A stretch of 17,940 bases of DNA from positions 1 through 17,940 of the forward strand of contig CAYQKN010000080.1 of the NCBI GenBank assembly GCA_964417885.1, read 5' to 3'. Under the pieces are notes generated by a model. It was not told the origin of the DNA and did no database searches. It saw only the letters and a program-made list of their open reading frames with translations. The first letter of the stretch is position 1. Each line of letters begins with the position of its first letter. This document shows, one piece after another, positions 1 through 6,957 of the stretch. The position numbers were made by a program, and so were the translations under genes. The DNA is from UKL13-2 sp964417885 (GTDB lineage: Bacteria > Pseudomonadota > Gammaproteobacteria > Burkholderiales > Usitatibacteraceae).

Positions 1-387
1 CGTGCCAATGCCGGCACCATCAAGGGCGACAACGTCGAGCAGGACGCCGGCATCAAGATCGTGCTGCGCGCCGTCGAAGAACCGCTGCGCATGATTGCGC
101 AAAACGCCGGTGACGAGCCGAGCGTGGTGGTGAACAAGGTCGTCGAAGGCAAGGGTGACTTTGGCTACAACGCGGCAACCGGCGAGTACGGCGATCTGGT
201 GAAGATGGGCGTACTGGACCCGACCAAGGTGACCCGTTACGCGTTGCAGAACGCGGCATCGGTTGCATCGCTGATGTTGACCACCGACGCCATGGTGGCC
301 GAGTTGCCGAAGGAAGAATCGGCTGGCGGCGGCATGGGTGGTGGCGGCATGGGTGGCATGGGCGGCATGGGTGGCATGGATATGTAA
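1..387 (+). CDS. groL: 60 kDa chaperonin GroEL, C-terminal part (5' end outside window)
   Basis: GroEL forms the double-ring ATP-dependent folding chamber in the cytoplasm, working with GroES. The window opens in frame inside the gene and shows its last 128 residues; the family is usually near 545 residues. The stretch after residue 20, with VLRAVEEPLRMIAQNAG, is the conserved C-terminal equatorial region. The segment TGEYGDLVKMGVLDPTKVTR and then VASLMLTTDAMVAELP is typical GroEL. The gene ends in a Gly-Gly-Met tail (about GGGMGGGGMGGMGGMGGMDM), the flexible tail that projects into the cavity. The stop is TAA at 385-387. A hairpin at 518-545 may end the presumed groES-groEL transcript. The start and any upstream groES lie outside the window. 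Identity is near certain. Confidence 0.98.
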   Translation, partial: RANAGTIKGDNVEQDAGIKIVLRAVEEPLRMIAQNAGDEPSVVVNKVVEGKGDFGYNAATGEYGDLVKMGVLDPTKVTRYALQNAASVASLMLTTDAMVAELPKEESAGGGMGGGGMGGMGGMGGMDM

Positions 388-517
388 TGCCGCGCTGACA
401 GCCGGGCGCCAGTGGAGGCGGCCGTTGGTTTCAGGAGCACGTTTCTGACCGCCAAACGCCGCAATTCACCTGCCTGGCCCGTTGGCATCCGGTCGCTTTG
501 TCGACCGCCTGGAGCAA

Positions 518-545
518 ACAGAAGCCGGCGCAAGCCGGCTTCTGT
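518..545 (+). terminator. Perfect 12-bp hairpin with GCAA tetraloop, probable groEL terminator
   Basis: ACAGAAGCCGGC at 518-529 pairs perfectly with GCCGGCTTCTGT at 534-545 around a GCAA (GNRA) loop at 530-533. This is the only strong hairpin between groEL and the next gene. The sequence after it (CATTCAAGG) has no U-tract, so classical intrinsic termination would be weak. It may instead be a 3'-end stabilising stem or a rho-assisted terminator. Confidence 0.55.
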
Positions 546-560
546 CATTCAAGGCTCGGG

Positions 561-566
561 TACTAT
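561..566 (+). promoter_or_regulatory. Candidate -10 box (TACTAT) for a leaderless REC-kinase transcript
   Basis: TACTAT lies exactly six bases before the ATG at 573, which would place the transcription start at or next to the start codon. No Shine-Dalgarno is visible before this ATG. No convincing -35 is seen, so the call rests on spacing and on the same arrangement before ada and the response regulator at 3531. Confidence 0.3.
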
Positions 567-572
567 TCGTCC

Positions 573-1802
573 ATGAAGAGAATTCTGGTCGTGGAGGACG
601 ATGCCGTCATGCGCGAGTTCGTTTCGCGCAGCCTTGCCTCGCGCGGCTTCGAGGCATCCATGGCGCGCAACGGCGCCGAGGCGCTGCAGCACCTGCGTGC
701 CAATCCCACGGCGCTGGTCATAACGGACATTCGCATGCCCGGCATGGATGGCTTCAGTTTCGCTCGCGCCCTGCGACGGGAGCCGGCAATAGGCAATCCG
801 GACATCATTTTCGTGTCCAGCCTGGACGATCGCGAATACTACCGCCGTGCGATGCATGCCGGCGCGGCCGACTACCTTGCCAAGCCATTCAAGTCGCAGG
901 ACATTGCCGACGCGGTGGCGCGCTGCTTTGAATCGCGCGCGGAGCGCAAGCTTGACGTGCCGCCGCAGCAATCCGGGGCGCGGGCCAACCTGCCCCGCAT
1001 ACCGGGCTATGAACTGGTGCAGAAGCTGGGAGAGGGCGCGGGATCGGAGGTTTTTCTTGCCACGCACATCGCCACGCGCGAGCAGCATGCACTCAAAATT
1101 CTTCGCCTGACCGGCCTCAACGCGACGTCCCAGGAGGACATCAATCGTTTTCTGGCGGAATACGCCATGCTTTCCGGACTGACGCATCCGAATGTCGCGC
1201 GCGTGTATGAGCACGGAGTCGGTGACCAGTGTCTCTATATTGGCATGGAGCATTTGCCAGGCGGGGACCTGCGCCTTGATATCGAGGCCGGCATGTCGCC
1301 CGAACTGGCGCAGCGCCGGGCGGCCGAGATTGCCTCCGCACTGGCGGCAATTCATGCAGCCGGCATCGTACATCGCGACCTGAAGCCGGCCAATATCCTG
1401 ATGCGAATGACTGGCGAGGCGGTGATCGCGGATTTCGGCATCGCCAAACAACTCGGCACGGCCCTGGCGCTGACCCGTCAGGACATGGCGGTGGGAACGC
1501 CGTACTACATGAGTCCCGAGCAAGTTCGAGGTGCGGCAGTCGGCCCGTACAGCGATATCTATGCACTTGGCGTGCTGTATTTTGAAATGCTGACCGGACG
1601 GCGGCCGTTTGAAGCGAATACGCCCAATGAACTGATGGGCCGGCACCTGCACGCGCCGATTCCGCTACTACCGTCCAGGCTGGAAAAATTCCAGCCGGTG
1701 ATAGATCGGCTGCTCGCCAAGGACCCCGCGGACCGTTACCGCAGCGCGGAAGAGGCTCGCCAGGCGATACTCGCGCTGCCGGCAGCGGGGCTCCAACCGT
1801 AG
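573..1802 (+). CDS. Receiver domain-Ser/Thr protein kinase fusion
   Basis: The 409-residue protein joins two signalling modules. Residues 1-120 are a CheY-like receiver, with acidic pocket D9/D10, phosphoacceptor D52 in TDIRMPGMDG, conserved S82/S83 and K104 in AKPF. Residues 146-400 form a Hanks-type protein kinase, with a Gly-rich loop at 153-160 (GEGAGSEV), ATP-lysine K175 in HALKI, the catalytic loop HRDLKPAN at 267-274, DFG at 287-289 and SPE at 314-316. All catalytic residues are present, so it should be active. There is no signal peptide, membrane segment or PASTA repeat, so it is cytosolic. A histidine kinase phosphorylating D52 probably controls Ser/Thr kinase output; this is inference. 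A TTG start at 498 would also be in frame but would run through the hairpin at 518-545. ATG 573 begins exactly at the receiver fold. No partner phosphatase is adjacent. Confidence 0.93.
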   Translation: MKRILVVEDDAVMREFVSRSLASRGFEASMARNGAEALQHLRANPTALVITDIRMPGMDGFSFARALRREPAIGNPDIIFVSSLDDREYYRRAMHAGAADYLAKPFKSQDIADAVARCFESRAERKLDVPPQQSGARANLPRIPGYELVQKLGEGAGSEVFLATHIATREQHALKILRLTGLNATSQEDINRFLAEYAMLSGLTHPNVARVYEHGVGDQCLYIGMEHLPGGDLRLDIEAGMSPELAQRRAAEIASALAAIHAAGIVHRDLKPANILMRMTGEAVIADFGIAKQLGTALALTRQDMAVGTPYYMSPEQVRGAAVGPYSDIYALGVLYFEMLTGRRPFEANTPNELMGRHLHAPIPLLPSRLEKFQPVIDRLLAKDPADRYRSAEEARQAILALPAAGLQP

Positions 1803-1878
1803 TTGCTTTCTGTCCGCAGCGTGTCCAAGAAGCCGGCACCTGGTGTTTCCGCCACTCCCAGACGTCCAGTGCCCGCTG

Positions 1879-2940
1879 TCAGCTGCCAACAACACGGCGT
1901 TCGTGATCCAGCAGCCATTGCTTTCGAGCCAGCCCCCCGCCGTAGCCCGTCAACGAGCCGTCACTGCCGATCACGCGGTGACAGGGAATGATGATGCCGC
2001 GGAAATTGTCGCCGTTGGCTCTGGCGACCGCGCGCACGGATTTTGGGGTGCCCAGGCTGCGGGCAATGTCGGCATAGGACCGCGTCTCGCCAGCGGGTAT
2101 CTGCAGCAGCTGCTGCCAAACCCGGCGCTGGAACTCGGTTCCGCGCGGGGCCAGTGGAAGGGTGAACGTGGTCCGGGAGCCTGCAAAATACTCGCCAATT
2201 TCCCTTTCAGCCTGCGCCAGAACTTCATGCTGACCGGGAACGATTGCACATTTCGTTCTGGTCCGCAGGCGCACGATTTCACGCTCCAGGCCACGCCGGT
2301 CGACCCAGTCAAACACGTGCAGGCCGTCATCGTCCGCGAGGGCGAGGATCGCACCCAGAGGCGAGTCAATCCATTTCGCGAACAGGCAGTGCACAGCGGC
2401 GGATCGCGATGGCGCCGTACCAAACAACCGGGCAAACGCCTCGCGAAAACCACTTGAAGACTCAAAGCCATGATCGAGTTGCGTATCCAGCACGTTGACC
2501 CCCTTTCTGACTGCGGCCAGTGCGGCGCCCATGCGCCTGGCCCGCTGATAAGCGTGAAATGACATGCCGAAATAGCGCTGAAACTGTCGCCGCGCGGTTG
2601 ACGGGTCAATACCCATGTCGGCCAGGTCACGCTCGCGCAGGCGGCCGGACGGATCGGCCTCGACCTTTCGTCGCAGCTTCTCGACCAGCGTCGGCACCTC
2701 TCCGGTGGTGTTCATCGGCTTGCACCTCAGGCAGGGCCGGAAGCCGGCATGCAGTGCTTCGCTCCTGCCTGGAAAAAACTCGACGTTCTTGCGCAGCGGT
2801 TTGCGGGCGGAACAGATCGGCCGGCAGAAAATGCCGGTGGTTTTGACGCCGAGGAAGAATATTCCCTCATAGGATGAATCCCGGTTCTGCAAGGCGCGCC
2901 AGAATTCCTCTTCGCGGCTTGAAAATGTTGTTTGTTTCAT
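1879..2940 (-). CDS. ada: Ada: methylphosphotriester/O6-methylguanine DNA methyltransferase and regulator
   Basis: Ada repairs alkylated DNA by irreversible methyl transfer to its own cysteines and, once methylated, activates the adaptive-response genes. The 353-residue length matches E. coli Ada. Residues 1-80 are the zinc-bound N-Ada domain with C39, C43, C70 and C73; the family methyl acceptor corresponds to C39. Residues about 85-180 are an AraC-type helix-turn-helix. Residues 187-350 are the methyltransferase domain, with RVWQQLLQIPAGETRSYADIA, an NGDN motif and the active-site IPCHRVIG with C320. Every key residue is intact. The gene converges on the REC-kinase (76 bp apart) and diverges from the helix-hairpin-helix gene. 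No Shine-Dalgarno is visible. TAGAAT lies six bases before ATG, and I could not find a clear Ada box upstream. AlkA is not fused or adjacent. Confidence 0.97.
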   Translation of the reverse strand: MKQTTFSSREEEFWRALQNRDSSYEGIFFLGVKTTGIFCRPICSARKPLRKNVEFFPGRSEALHAGFRPCLRCKPMNTTGEVPTLVEKLRRKVEADPSGRLRERDLADMGIDPSTARRQFQRYFGMSFHAYQRARRMGAALAAVRKGVNVLDTQLDHGFESSSGFREAFARLFGTAPSRSAAVHCLFAKWIDSPLGAILALADDDGLHVFDWVDRRGLEREIVRLRTRTKCAIVPGQHEVLAQAEREIGEYFAGSRTTFTLPLAPRGTEFQRRVWQQLLQIPAGETRSYADIARSLGTPKSVRAVARANGDNFRGIIIPCHRVIGSDGSLTGYGGGLARKQWLLDHERRVVGS

Positions 2941-2946
2941 GCGCTG

Positions 2947-2952
2947 ATTCTA
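2947..2952 (-). promoter_or_regulatory. Candidate -10 box (TAGAAT) for ada
   Basis: On the minus strand TAGAAT ends six bases before the ada ATG at 2940, so transcription would start at or beside the start codon. There is no Shine-Dalgarno. No good -35 is visible, which is tolerable for a gene that needs an activator (Ada itself). The same spacing is seen before two other genes in this window. Confidence 0.35.
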
Positions 2953-3086
2953 TGCGCAGGCAAGCGGCCGCGCGACCGATTTTCAGGCAGCAATTTATCG
3001 CCTGTGATTAAATAATCCGCGCTCTGCGAAAGCCGGCCCGGGTAAATCCGGTGGCACATTCAGTCACGAACACCACAGGAGAAAAG

Positions 3087-3467
3087 ATGAAAAAAGCAAT
3101 CAGCCTCGCCGTCGCGCTGTTGATCGGTGCGTCCGGCGCCGCCTATGCCCAGAAGCAGGAGGCACCCAAACCCACCGCCGCACCCGCGGCCAAGTCGGCG
3201 CCGCCCGCGGAGGCAAAGCCGATGGATATCAACAGTGCGTCAGAGAAGGAACTTGCCTCGCTGCCAAAGATCGGCGAAGCGCGGGCCAAGGCAATCGTCA
3301 AGGCGCGTCCTTACAATGGCAAGGATGACCTGATCAACAAAAAGGTCATTCCGCAGGATGCCTACGATGCGATCAAGGACAGCGTGATCGCAAAGCATGC
3401 GAAGAAAGACGAACCGAAGAAGGACGCCAAGGCCGGGGAACCGAAGAAAGACGAGAAAAAGAAATAA
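3087..3467 (+). CDS. Exported helix-hairpin-helix (ComEA-like) protein
   Basis: This 126-residue protein has a clear Sec signal peptide: MKK, a hydrophobic core and AYA before QK, with cleavage after residue 21. An Ala/Pro-rich linker (22-45) leads to a helix-hairpin-helix unit at about 46-80 (DINSASEKELASLPKIGEAR, then AKAIVKARPY), related to the DNA-binding repeat of ComEA. The second half (DDLINKKVIPQDAYDAIKD) is the variant common in small proteobacterial HhH proteins. The tail is strongly basic, with KKDEPKK, AKAGEPKK and DEKKK. It is probably periplasmic and may bind DNA; ComEA-type DNA uptake is possible but unproven, and no other competence genes are near. AGGAG at 3077-3081, five bases before ATG 3087, fixes this start over the upstream in-frame GTG at 3051. 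TGATTAAAT around 3005-3013 could be an extended -10. Confidence 0.88.
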   Translation: MKKAISLAVALLIGASGAAYAQKQEAPKPTAAPAAKSAPPAEAKPMDINSASEKELASLPKIGEARAKAIVKARPYNGKDDLINKKVIPQDAYDAIKDSVIAKHAKKDEPKKDAKAGEPKKDEKKK

Positions 3468-3489
3468 TTCAGACGTTTAATCGTCGATG

Positions 3490-3519
3490 CGGGGCGGCTT
3501 TGCTGCCCCGTTTTGTTTT
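3490..3519 (+). terminator. Intrinsic terminator after the HhH gene
   Basis: A 9-bp stem with one G-U pair (CGGGGCGGC at 3490-3498 with GCTGCCCCG at 3502-3510) closes a TTT loop and is followed by TTTTGTTTT at 3511-3519. This is a strong rho-independent terminator, 22 bases after the HhH stop. Its U-tract ends only 11 bases before the response-regulator ATG at 3531. Confidence 0.92.
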
Positions 3520-3524
3520 ATGCT
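3519..3524 (+). promoter_or_regulatory. Candidate -10 box (TATGCT) for the response regulator
   Basis: TATGCT begins on the last base of the terminator U-tract and ends six bases before ATG 3531. A transcript from here would be leaderless. No Shine-Dalgarno precedes the ATG. No -35 is recognisable because the terminator stem occupies that position. Confidence 0.28.
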
Positions 3525-3530
3525 TTTCCC

Positions 3531-4214
3531 ATGCGCATCCTGGTAGCTGAAGACGATCCCCTGCTGGCCGACGGACTGACGCTGGCACTTCGACATGCCG
3601 GCTATGCGACAGACCGTGTCGGTGATGGCAAGGCCGCGGATTCCGCGCTGGCGACCCAGCAGTTTGACCTGCTGATCCTCGACATCGGGCTGCCCGGCAT
3701 GGACGGCTTTCAGGTATTGAAACGGGTACGCGAACGCAATCTGCAGTTGCCGGTGCTGATACTCACGGCGCTCGATGCGGTGGAGAACCGCGTGCGCGGG
3801 CTTGATCTCGGCGCCGACGATTATCTGGTGAAACCGTTTGAACTGAGCGAGCTCGAGGCGCGGGTGCGGGCGTTGACGCGCCGCGCACGAGGCAATGCCG
3901 GTTCGCGCATCAGTCACGGCGACCTCGTGTTTGACCCGGTCGGGCGCATCGCGACGGTGTCGGGCCGGCAGCTTGAATTGTCGGCCAGGGAAATTGCCCT
4001 GCTGGAGATTTTTCTTGCGCGCACGGGGCGGGTGGTCAACAAGGAACAGATCATCGATTTGCTTTGCCAGTGGGGTGAGGAGGTCAGCGCCAACGCAGTC
4101 GAGGTTTATGTCCATCGATTGCGCAAGAAGCTGGAGCCGGCCAACATCAGGCTGGCGACTTTGCGGGGCCTGGGTTACTGCCTGGAAAAGCCGACCGGTC
4201 GCCGTGATGCCTGA
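3531..4214 (+). CDS. OmpR/PhoB-family response regulator (TctD/QseB-like)
   Basis: A 227-residue cytoplasmic transcription regulator. The receiver (1-115) has acidic pocket E7/D8/D9, phosphoacceptor D51 in LILDIGLPGMDGF, T79 and K101 in LVKPF. The C-terminal winged helix (about 128-220) includes LELSAREIALLEIFL, the recognition region SANAVEVYVHRLRKKL and the wing TLRGLGYCLE. It overlaps the downstream sensor kinase by eight bases, so the two are co-transcribed and probably translationally coupled. An in-frame TTG at 3513 lies inside the terminator and adds six residues of no domain value, so ATG 3531 is preferred. Regulon and signal are unknown. The partner's sensor domain points to the TctD class, which controls tricarboxylate uptake in other bacteria. 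Confidence 0.95.
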   Translation: MRILVAEDDPLLADGLTLALRHAGYATDRVGDGKAADSALATQQFDLLILDIGLPGMDGFQVLKRVRERNLQLPVLILTALDAVENRVRGLDLGADDYLVKPFELSELEARVRALTRRARGNAGSRISHGDLVFDPVGRIATVSGRQLELSAREIALLEIFLARTGRVVNKEQIIDLLCQWGEEVSANAVEVYVHRLRKKLEPANIRLATLRGLGYCLEKPTGRRDA

Positions 4215-5667
4215 GAAGGCGACATCGGCAACGCGGGCAAAGGCCGCGCCGCGTACCGCACCCGGCTCGCTGTTTGGCGAAATTCTCGATTGGATGCTGG
4301 CGCCATTCCTGCTGGTGTGGCCATTGTCTGTCGGCGTCACCTACCTGATCGGCATTTCACTGGCCAACGACGCCTTTGATCGCAATCTCGCGTCCAAAAC
4401 CCGGGCGCTGGCGGAACAAACGGTTTGGGAACAGGACAAGGGCCGAATTGAGCTTCGCGCCGATCTTCGCACCCTCCTTGCCGACGACGACGCGGATACC
4501 TATCAATATCGCATTGACAGCGCCAGCGGCGCATTTCTGCTGGGCGAGCCGGAATTGCCGGTTTTTGCGACAGAACAGTTGCCGGACGACGGGCTGGTCG
4601 CGTTCCAGACGGTCGATTTTCATGACGCGGCGGTGCGTATCGCGGCATTCCGGCAAGTCAAGGACACGCCCGCCGGCGCGTTAGTGGTGTACGTCGCGGA
4701 GGGCACCGAGAAACGCAAGGCACTGGCGCGTGAAATCATGAAAGGCATCGTCTTCCCGCAGTTGCTGGTGGTTCCGCTGATGATCCTGCTGATGTGGATG
4801 GGTCTGCGACGGGGCGCCGCGCCGCTGGAGCGTTTGCGCGAACGCGTGATGGCCCGCAAGGCAGACGACCTGCGGCCGCTTGAGGCGCCTGACGCGCCGG
4901 AGGAAATTTCGCCGCTGATCAATTCCTTCAACGACCTGTTGCAGCGCGTGGAGAACGAGGGCGCGGCGCAGAAGCGATTCATTGCCAATGCCGCGCACCA
5001 GCTGCGCACCCCGCTCGCCGGCATCAAGATGCAGACCGAACTGGCGTTGCGCAGTGATGACGCGGCTGAGCGCAACGAGGCGCTCAACAAGATTGCGCTG
5101 GGCACCGCGCGCACGGCGCACCTGATCAATCAGTTGCTGGTACTGGCACGTACCGAAGGCGCAACCGCTGATTCCCTGCCGTTCATTCGACTCGACTTCC
5201 GCCTGATGGTCCGCGACGTCGTGGCCGATGCCTATCCGCGCGCGCGCGAGAAATGCATCGACATCGACTTCGACGCGCCCGAGGGCCCGGTGTGGCTTGC
5301 CGGGCATCCTGCACTGCTGCAGGAAATGGTCGGCAACCTGGTCGACAATGCGGTTCGATACACGCCGCCGCAAGGACGCATTGTGGTCCGCGTGCTGGCG
5401 GGCAATGCGCCGATGCTCGAGGTCGAGGACAATGGCGGCGGAATTCCCGCTGCCGAGCGCGAACTCGTGTTCGAGCGCTTCTATCGCGTTGTCGGCAACA
5501 ACGAGTCCGGTTCAGGCATCGGCCTGGCAATCGTTCGCGAAATTGCCATCCGGCACGGTGCGGAGGCGTCGGTCGTTACGCCGGAAAGCGGTGTGGGCAG
5601 CTTGTTCCGCGTCGCATTTCCGCCCGCCGCCGCGCTGCACGCTGCATCCGGCAGGTCCGCGCCCTGA
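4207..5667 (+). CDS. Membrane sensor histidine kinase (TctE-like)
   Basis: This 486-residue inner-membrane kinase is the partner of the upstream regulator. Two membrane helices (about 31-53 and 179-200) bracket a periplasmic domain of about 125 residues. In it, LASKTRALAEQTVWEQDKGR and the later YQYRIDSASGAFLLGEPELP resemble the 2CSK_N domain of TctE-type kinases. A HAMP-like linker follows. The H-box AAHQLRTPLAGIKMQTEL carries the phosphorylated H264. Catalytic boxes are N (EMVGNLVDNAVRYTPPQG, with N377/N381), G1 (DNGGGIP, 408-414), F (FERFYRV, 422-428) and G2 (GSGIGLAIV, 435-443). All catalytic residues are intact. ATG 4207 overlaps the regulator's stop; the frame is open further upstream, but only within the regulator gene. 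No tricarboxylate transporter (tctCBA) is adjacent, so the ligand cannot be read from context. Confidence 0.94.
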   Translation: MPEKATSATRAKAAPRTAPGSLFGEILDWMLAPFLLVWPLSVGVTYLIGISLANDAFDRNLASKTRALAEQTVWEQDKGRIELRADLRTLLADDDADTYQYRIDSASGAFLLGEPELPVFATEQLPDDGLVAFQTVDFHDAAVRIAAFRQVKDTPAGALVVYVAEGTEKRKALAREIMKGIVFPQLLVVPLMILLMWMGLRRGAAPLERLRERVMARKADDLRPLEAPDAPEEISPLINSFNDLLQRVENEGAAQKRFIANAAHQLRTPLAGIKMQTELALRSDDAAERNEALNKIALGTARTAHLINQLLVLARTEGATADSLPFIRLDFRLMVRDVVADAYPRAREKCIDIDFDAPEGPVWLAGHPALLQEMVGNLVDNAVRYTPPQGRIVVRVLAGNAPMLEVEDNGGGIPAAERELVFERFYRVVGNNESGSGIGLAIVREIAIRHGAEASVVTPESGVGSLFRVAFPPAAALHAASGRSAP

Positions 5668-5706
5668 TCGGGGCCGGCCGAAGGCGCAACGACCGGTCGG
5701 CGAGCT

Positions 5707-6861
5707 TCAGAAACGGCCGAGTCGCTCCGCCGCGAGGGCCAGCGTTTCTTCTTTCTTGGCAAAGCAGAAGCGGACAACGCGATGGTCGTCTGCGCCGTGG
5801 TAGAAAGCCGACATCGGAATGGCGGCAACGCCGGCTTCGGCAATCAGCTTGCGGGCGAATTCCTGCTCGGAATAACGGTTGAATTCGTCAATGTGCTTAT
5901 AGCTTGCACAGACGAAATAAGTGCCGGGTGACCGGTGCCAGGCGAATCTTGAGGCGCTGACGCGGTCGAGGAAAAAGTCGCGCTTGACCTGATAGAAAGC
6001 CGACAATTCATTGTGGGTGCCGTATTGCATGTACCGGGCTATCGCATGCTGCGATGGAGTATGCACGGTGAATACGACGAACTGGTGCACTTTGCGGAAT
6101 TCCGCCATCAGTTCCCTCGGTGCCAGGCAGTATGCGATCTTCCAGCCGGTTACGTGGTAGGTCTTGCCGAAGGAAGAGACGATAAAGGCGCGTTCGGCCA
6201 GCCCCGGAAATGAAGCTGCGCTCTGGTGGGTCGCGCCGTCATACACCATATGTTCATAGACCTCGTCGCTTATTACCACGATGCCGGTGTCGCGCAACAG
6301 GTCCGCCAGTGCCTGCAGGTCGTTGCCAGGCCAGACGGCGGCAGTCGGGTTATGCGGGGTATTGATCATGATTGCGCGCGTCCGCGGCGAAATCAACGCA
6401 CGCACTTCGTCCCAGTCCGGCCGATAGTCGGGAAATCGTAGCCGGGCATAAACCGGCACGCCACCATTGAGGCGAATCACCGGCTCATAGCTGTCATAAA
6501 CCGGCTCGAAAATAATGACTTCGTCGCCGGGATGAACGATGGTGGTGATTGCTGTTTGCAACGCCTGGGTGGCGCCCGCTGTGATTGTCACCTCGGTGGC
6601 GACGTCGTAGCGGCGCCGATAGAGGGCCTCAACCTTCTGCACCACCTGCTCGCGCAGTTCCGGCACGCCCGCCATCGGGGGATACTGGTTCAATCCCTCA
6701 CGCATGGCCTGATGCATCAGGTCGATCAGGCGCGGGTCGCAATCAAAATCCGGAAACCCCTGGCCGAGGTTGACCGCGCGATGTTCCAGCGCAAGCTGCG
6801 ACATGACAGTGAATATCGTGGTGCCGACAAGCGGCAGCTTTGAGATGGGCGAAGGAAGCAT
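5707..6861 (-). CDS. ybdL: PLP-dependent methionine aminotransferase, YbdL type
   Basis: A class I/II aminotransferase of 384 residues, very close in length and motifs to E. coli YbdL, which prefers methionine with 2-oxo acids. The N-terminus SKLPLVGTTIFTVMSQLA and then NLGQGFPDFD is characteristic. Cofactor motifs are TAGATQA (94-100), the stacking tyrosine in YDSY (122-125), NTPHNP (167-172), SDEVYEH (198-204) and SSFGKTYHVTGWK, where K233 should form the Schiff base. The C-terminal VVRFCFAKKE holds the substrate-carboxylate arginine. The related KAT/glutamine transaminase K family is an alternative specificity. It lies 96 bp downstream of apaH on the same strand and converges with the sensor kinase. 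No strong Shine-Dalgarno is visible and no terminator separates it from apaH, so read-through from apaH is plausible. Confidence 0.92.
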   Translation of the reverse strand: MLPSPISKLPLVGTTIFTVMSQLALEHRAVNLGQGFPDFDCDPRLIDLMHQAMREGLNQYPPMAGVPELREQVVQKVEALYRRRYDVATEVTITAGATQALQTAITTIVHPGDEVIIFEPVYDSYEPVIRLNGGVPVYARLRFPDYRPDWDEVRALISPRTRAIMINTPHNPTAAVWPGNDLQALADLLRDTGIVVISDEVYEHMVYDGATHQSAASFPGLAERAFIVSSFGKTYHVTGWKIAYCLAPRELMAEFRKVHQFVVFTVHTPSQHAIARYMQYGTHNELSAFYQVKRDFFLDRVSASRFAWHRSPGTYFVCASYKHIDEFNRYSEQEFARKLIAEAGVAAIPMSAFYHGADDHRVVRFCFAKKEETLALAAERLGRF

Positions 6862-6957
6862 GTGGGCGGACAGGCTGGTCTCAGTACACCGTGCTCATGT
6901 TAATTGACCAGCGGACAGGAAGCCGGAATCCGATCGGCAAAAGATGAATGGCACGGA

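Noticed and set aside
331..384. Short GGC-ATG-type tandem repeat
   Set aside because: It encodes the normal Gly-Gly-Met tail of GroEL, not a separate repeat element.
498..572. TTG start at 498 extending the REC-kinase by 25 residues
   Set aside because: The extension would translate through the hairpin at 518-545, has no ribosome-binding site and adds nothing to the receiver fold, which begins at ATG 573.
549..1652. 367-residue open frame on the minus strand inside the REC-kinase
   Set aside because: It is a GC-rich shadow of a gene with intact catalytic motifs; its translation has no recognisable domain.
3895..4206. In-frame upstream extension of the sensor kinase
   Set aside because: The frame is open only because it lies within the response-regulator gene. 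ATG 4207 at the regulator stop gives the normal overlapping pair.
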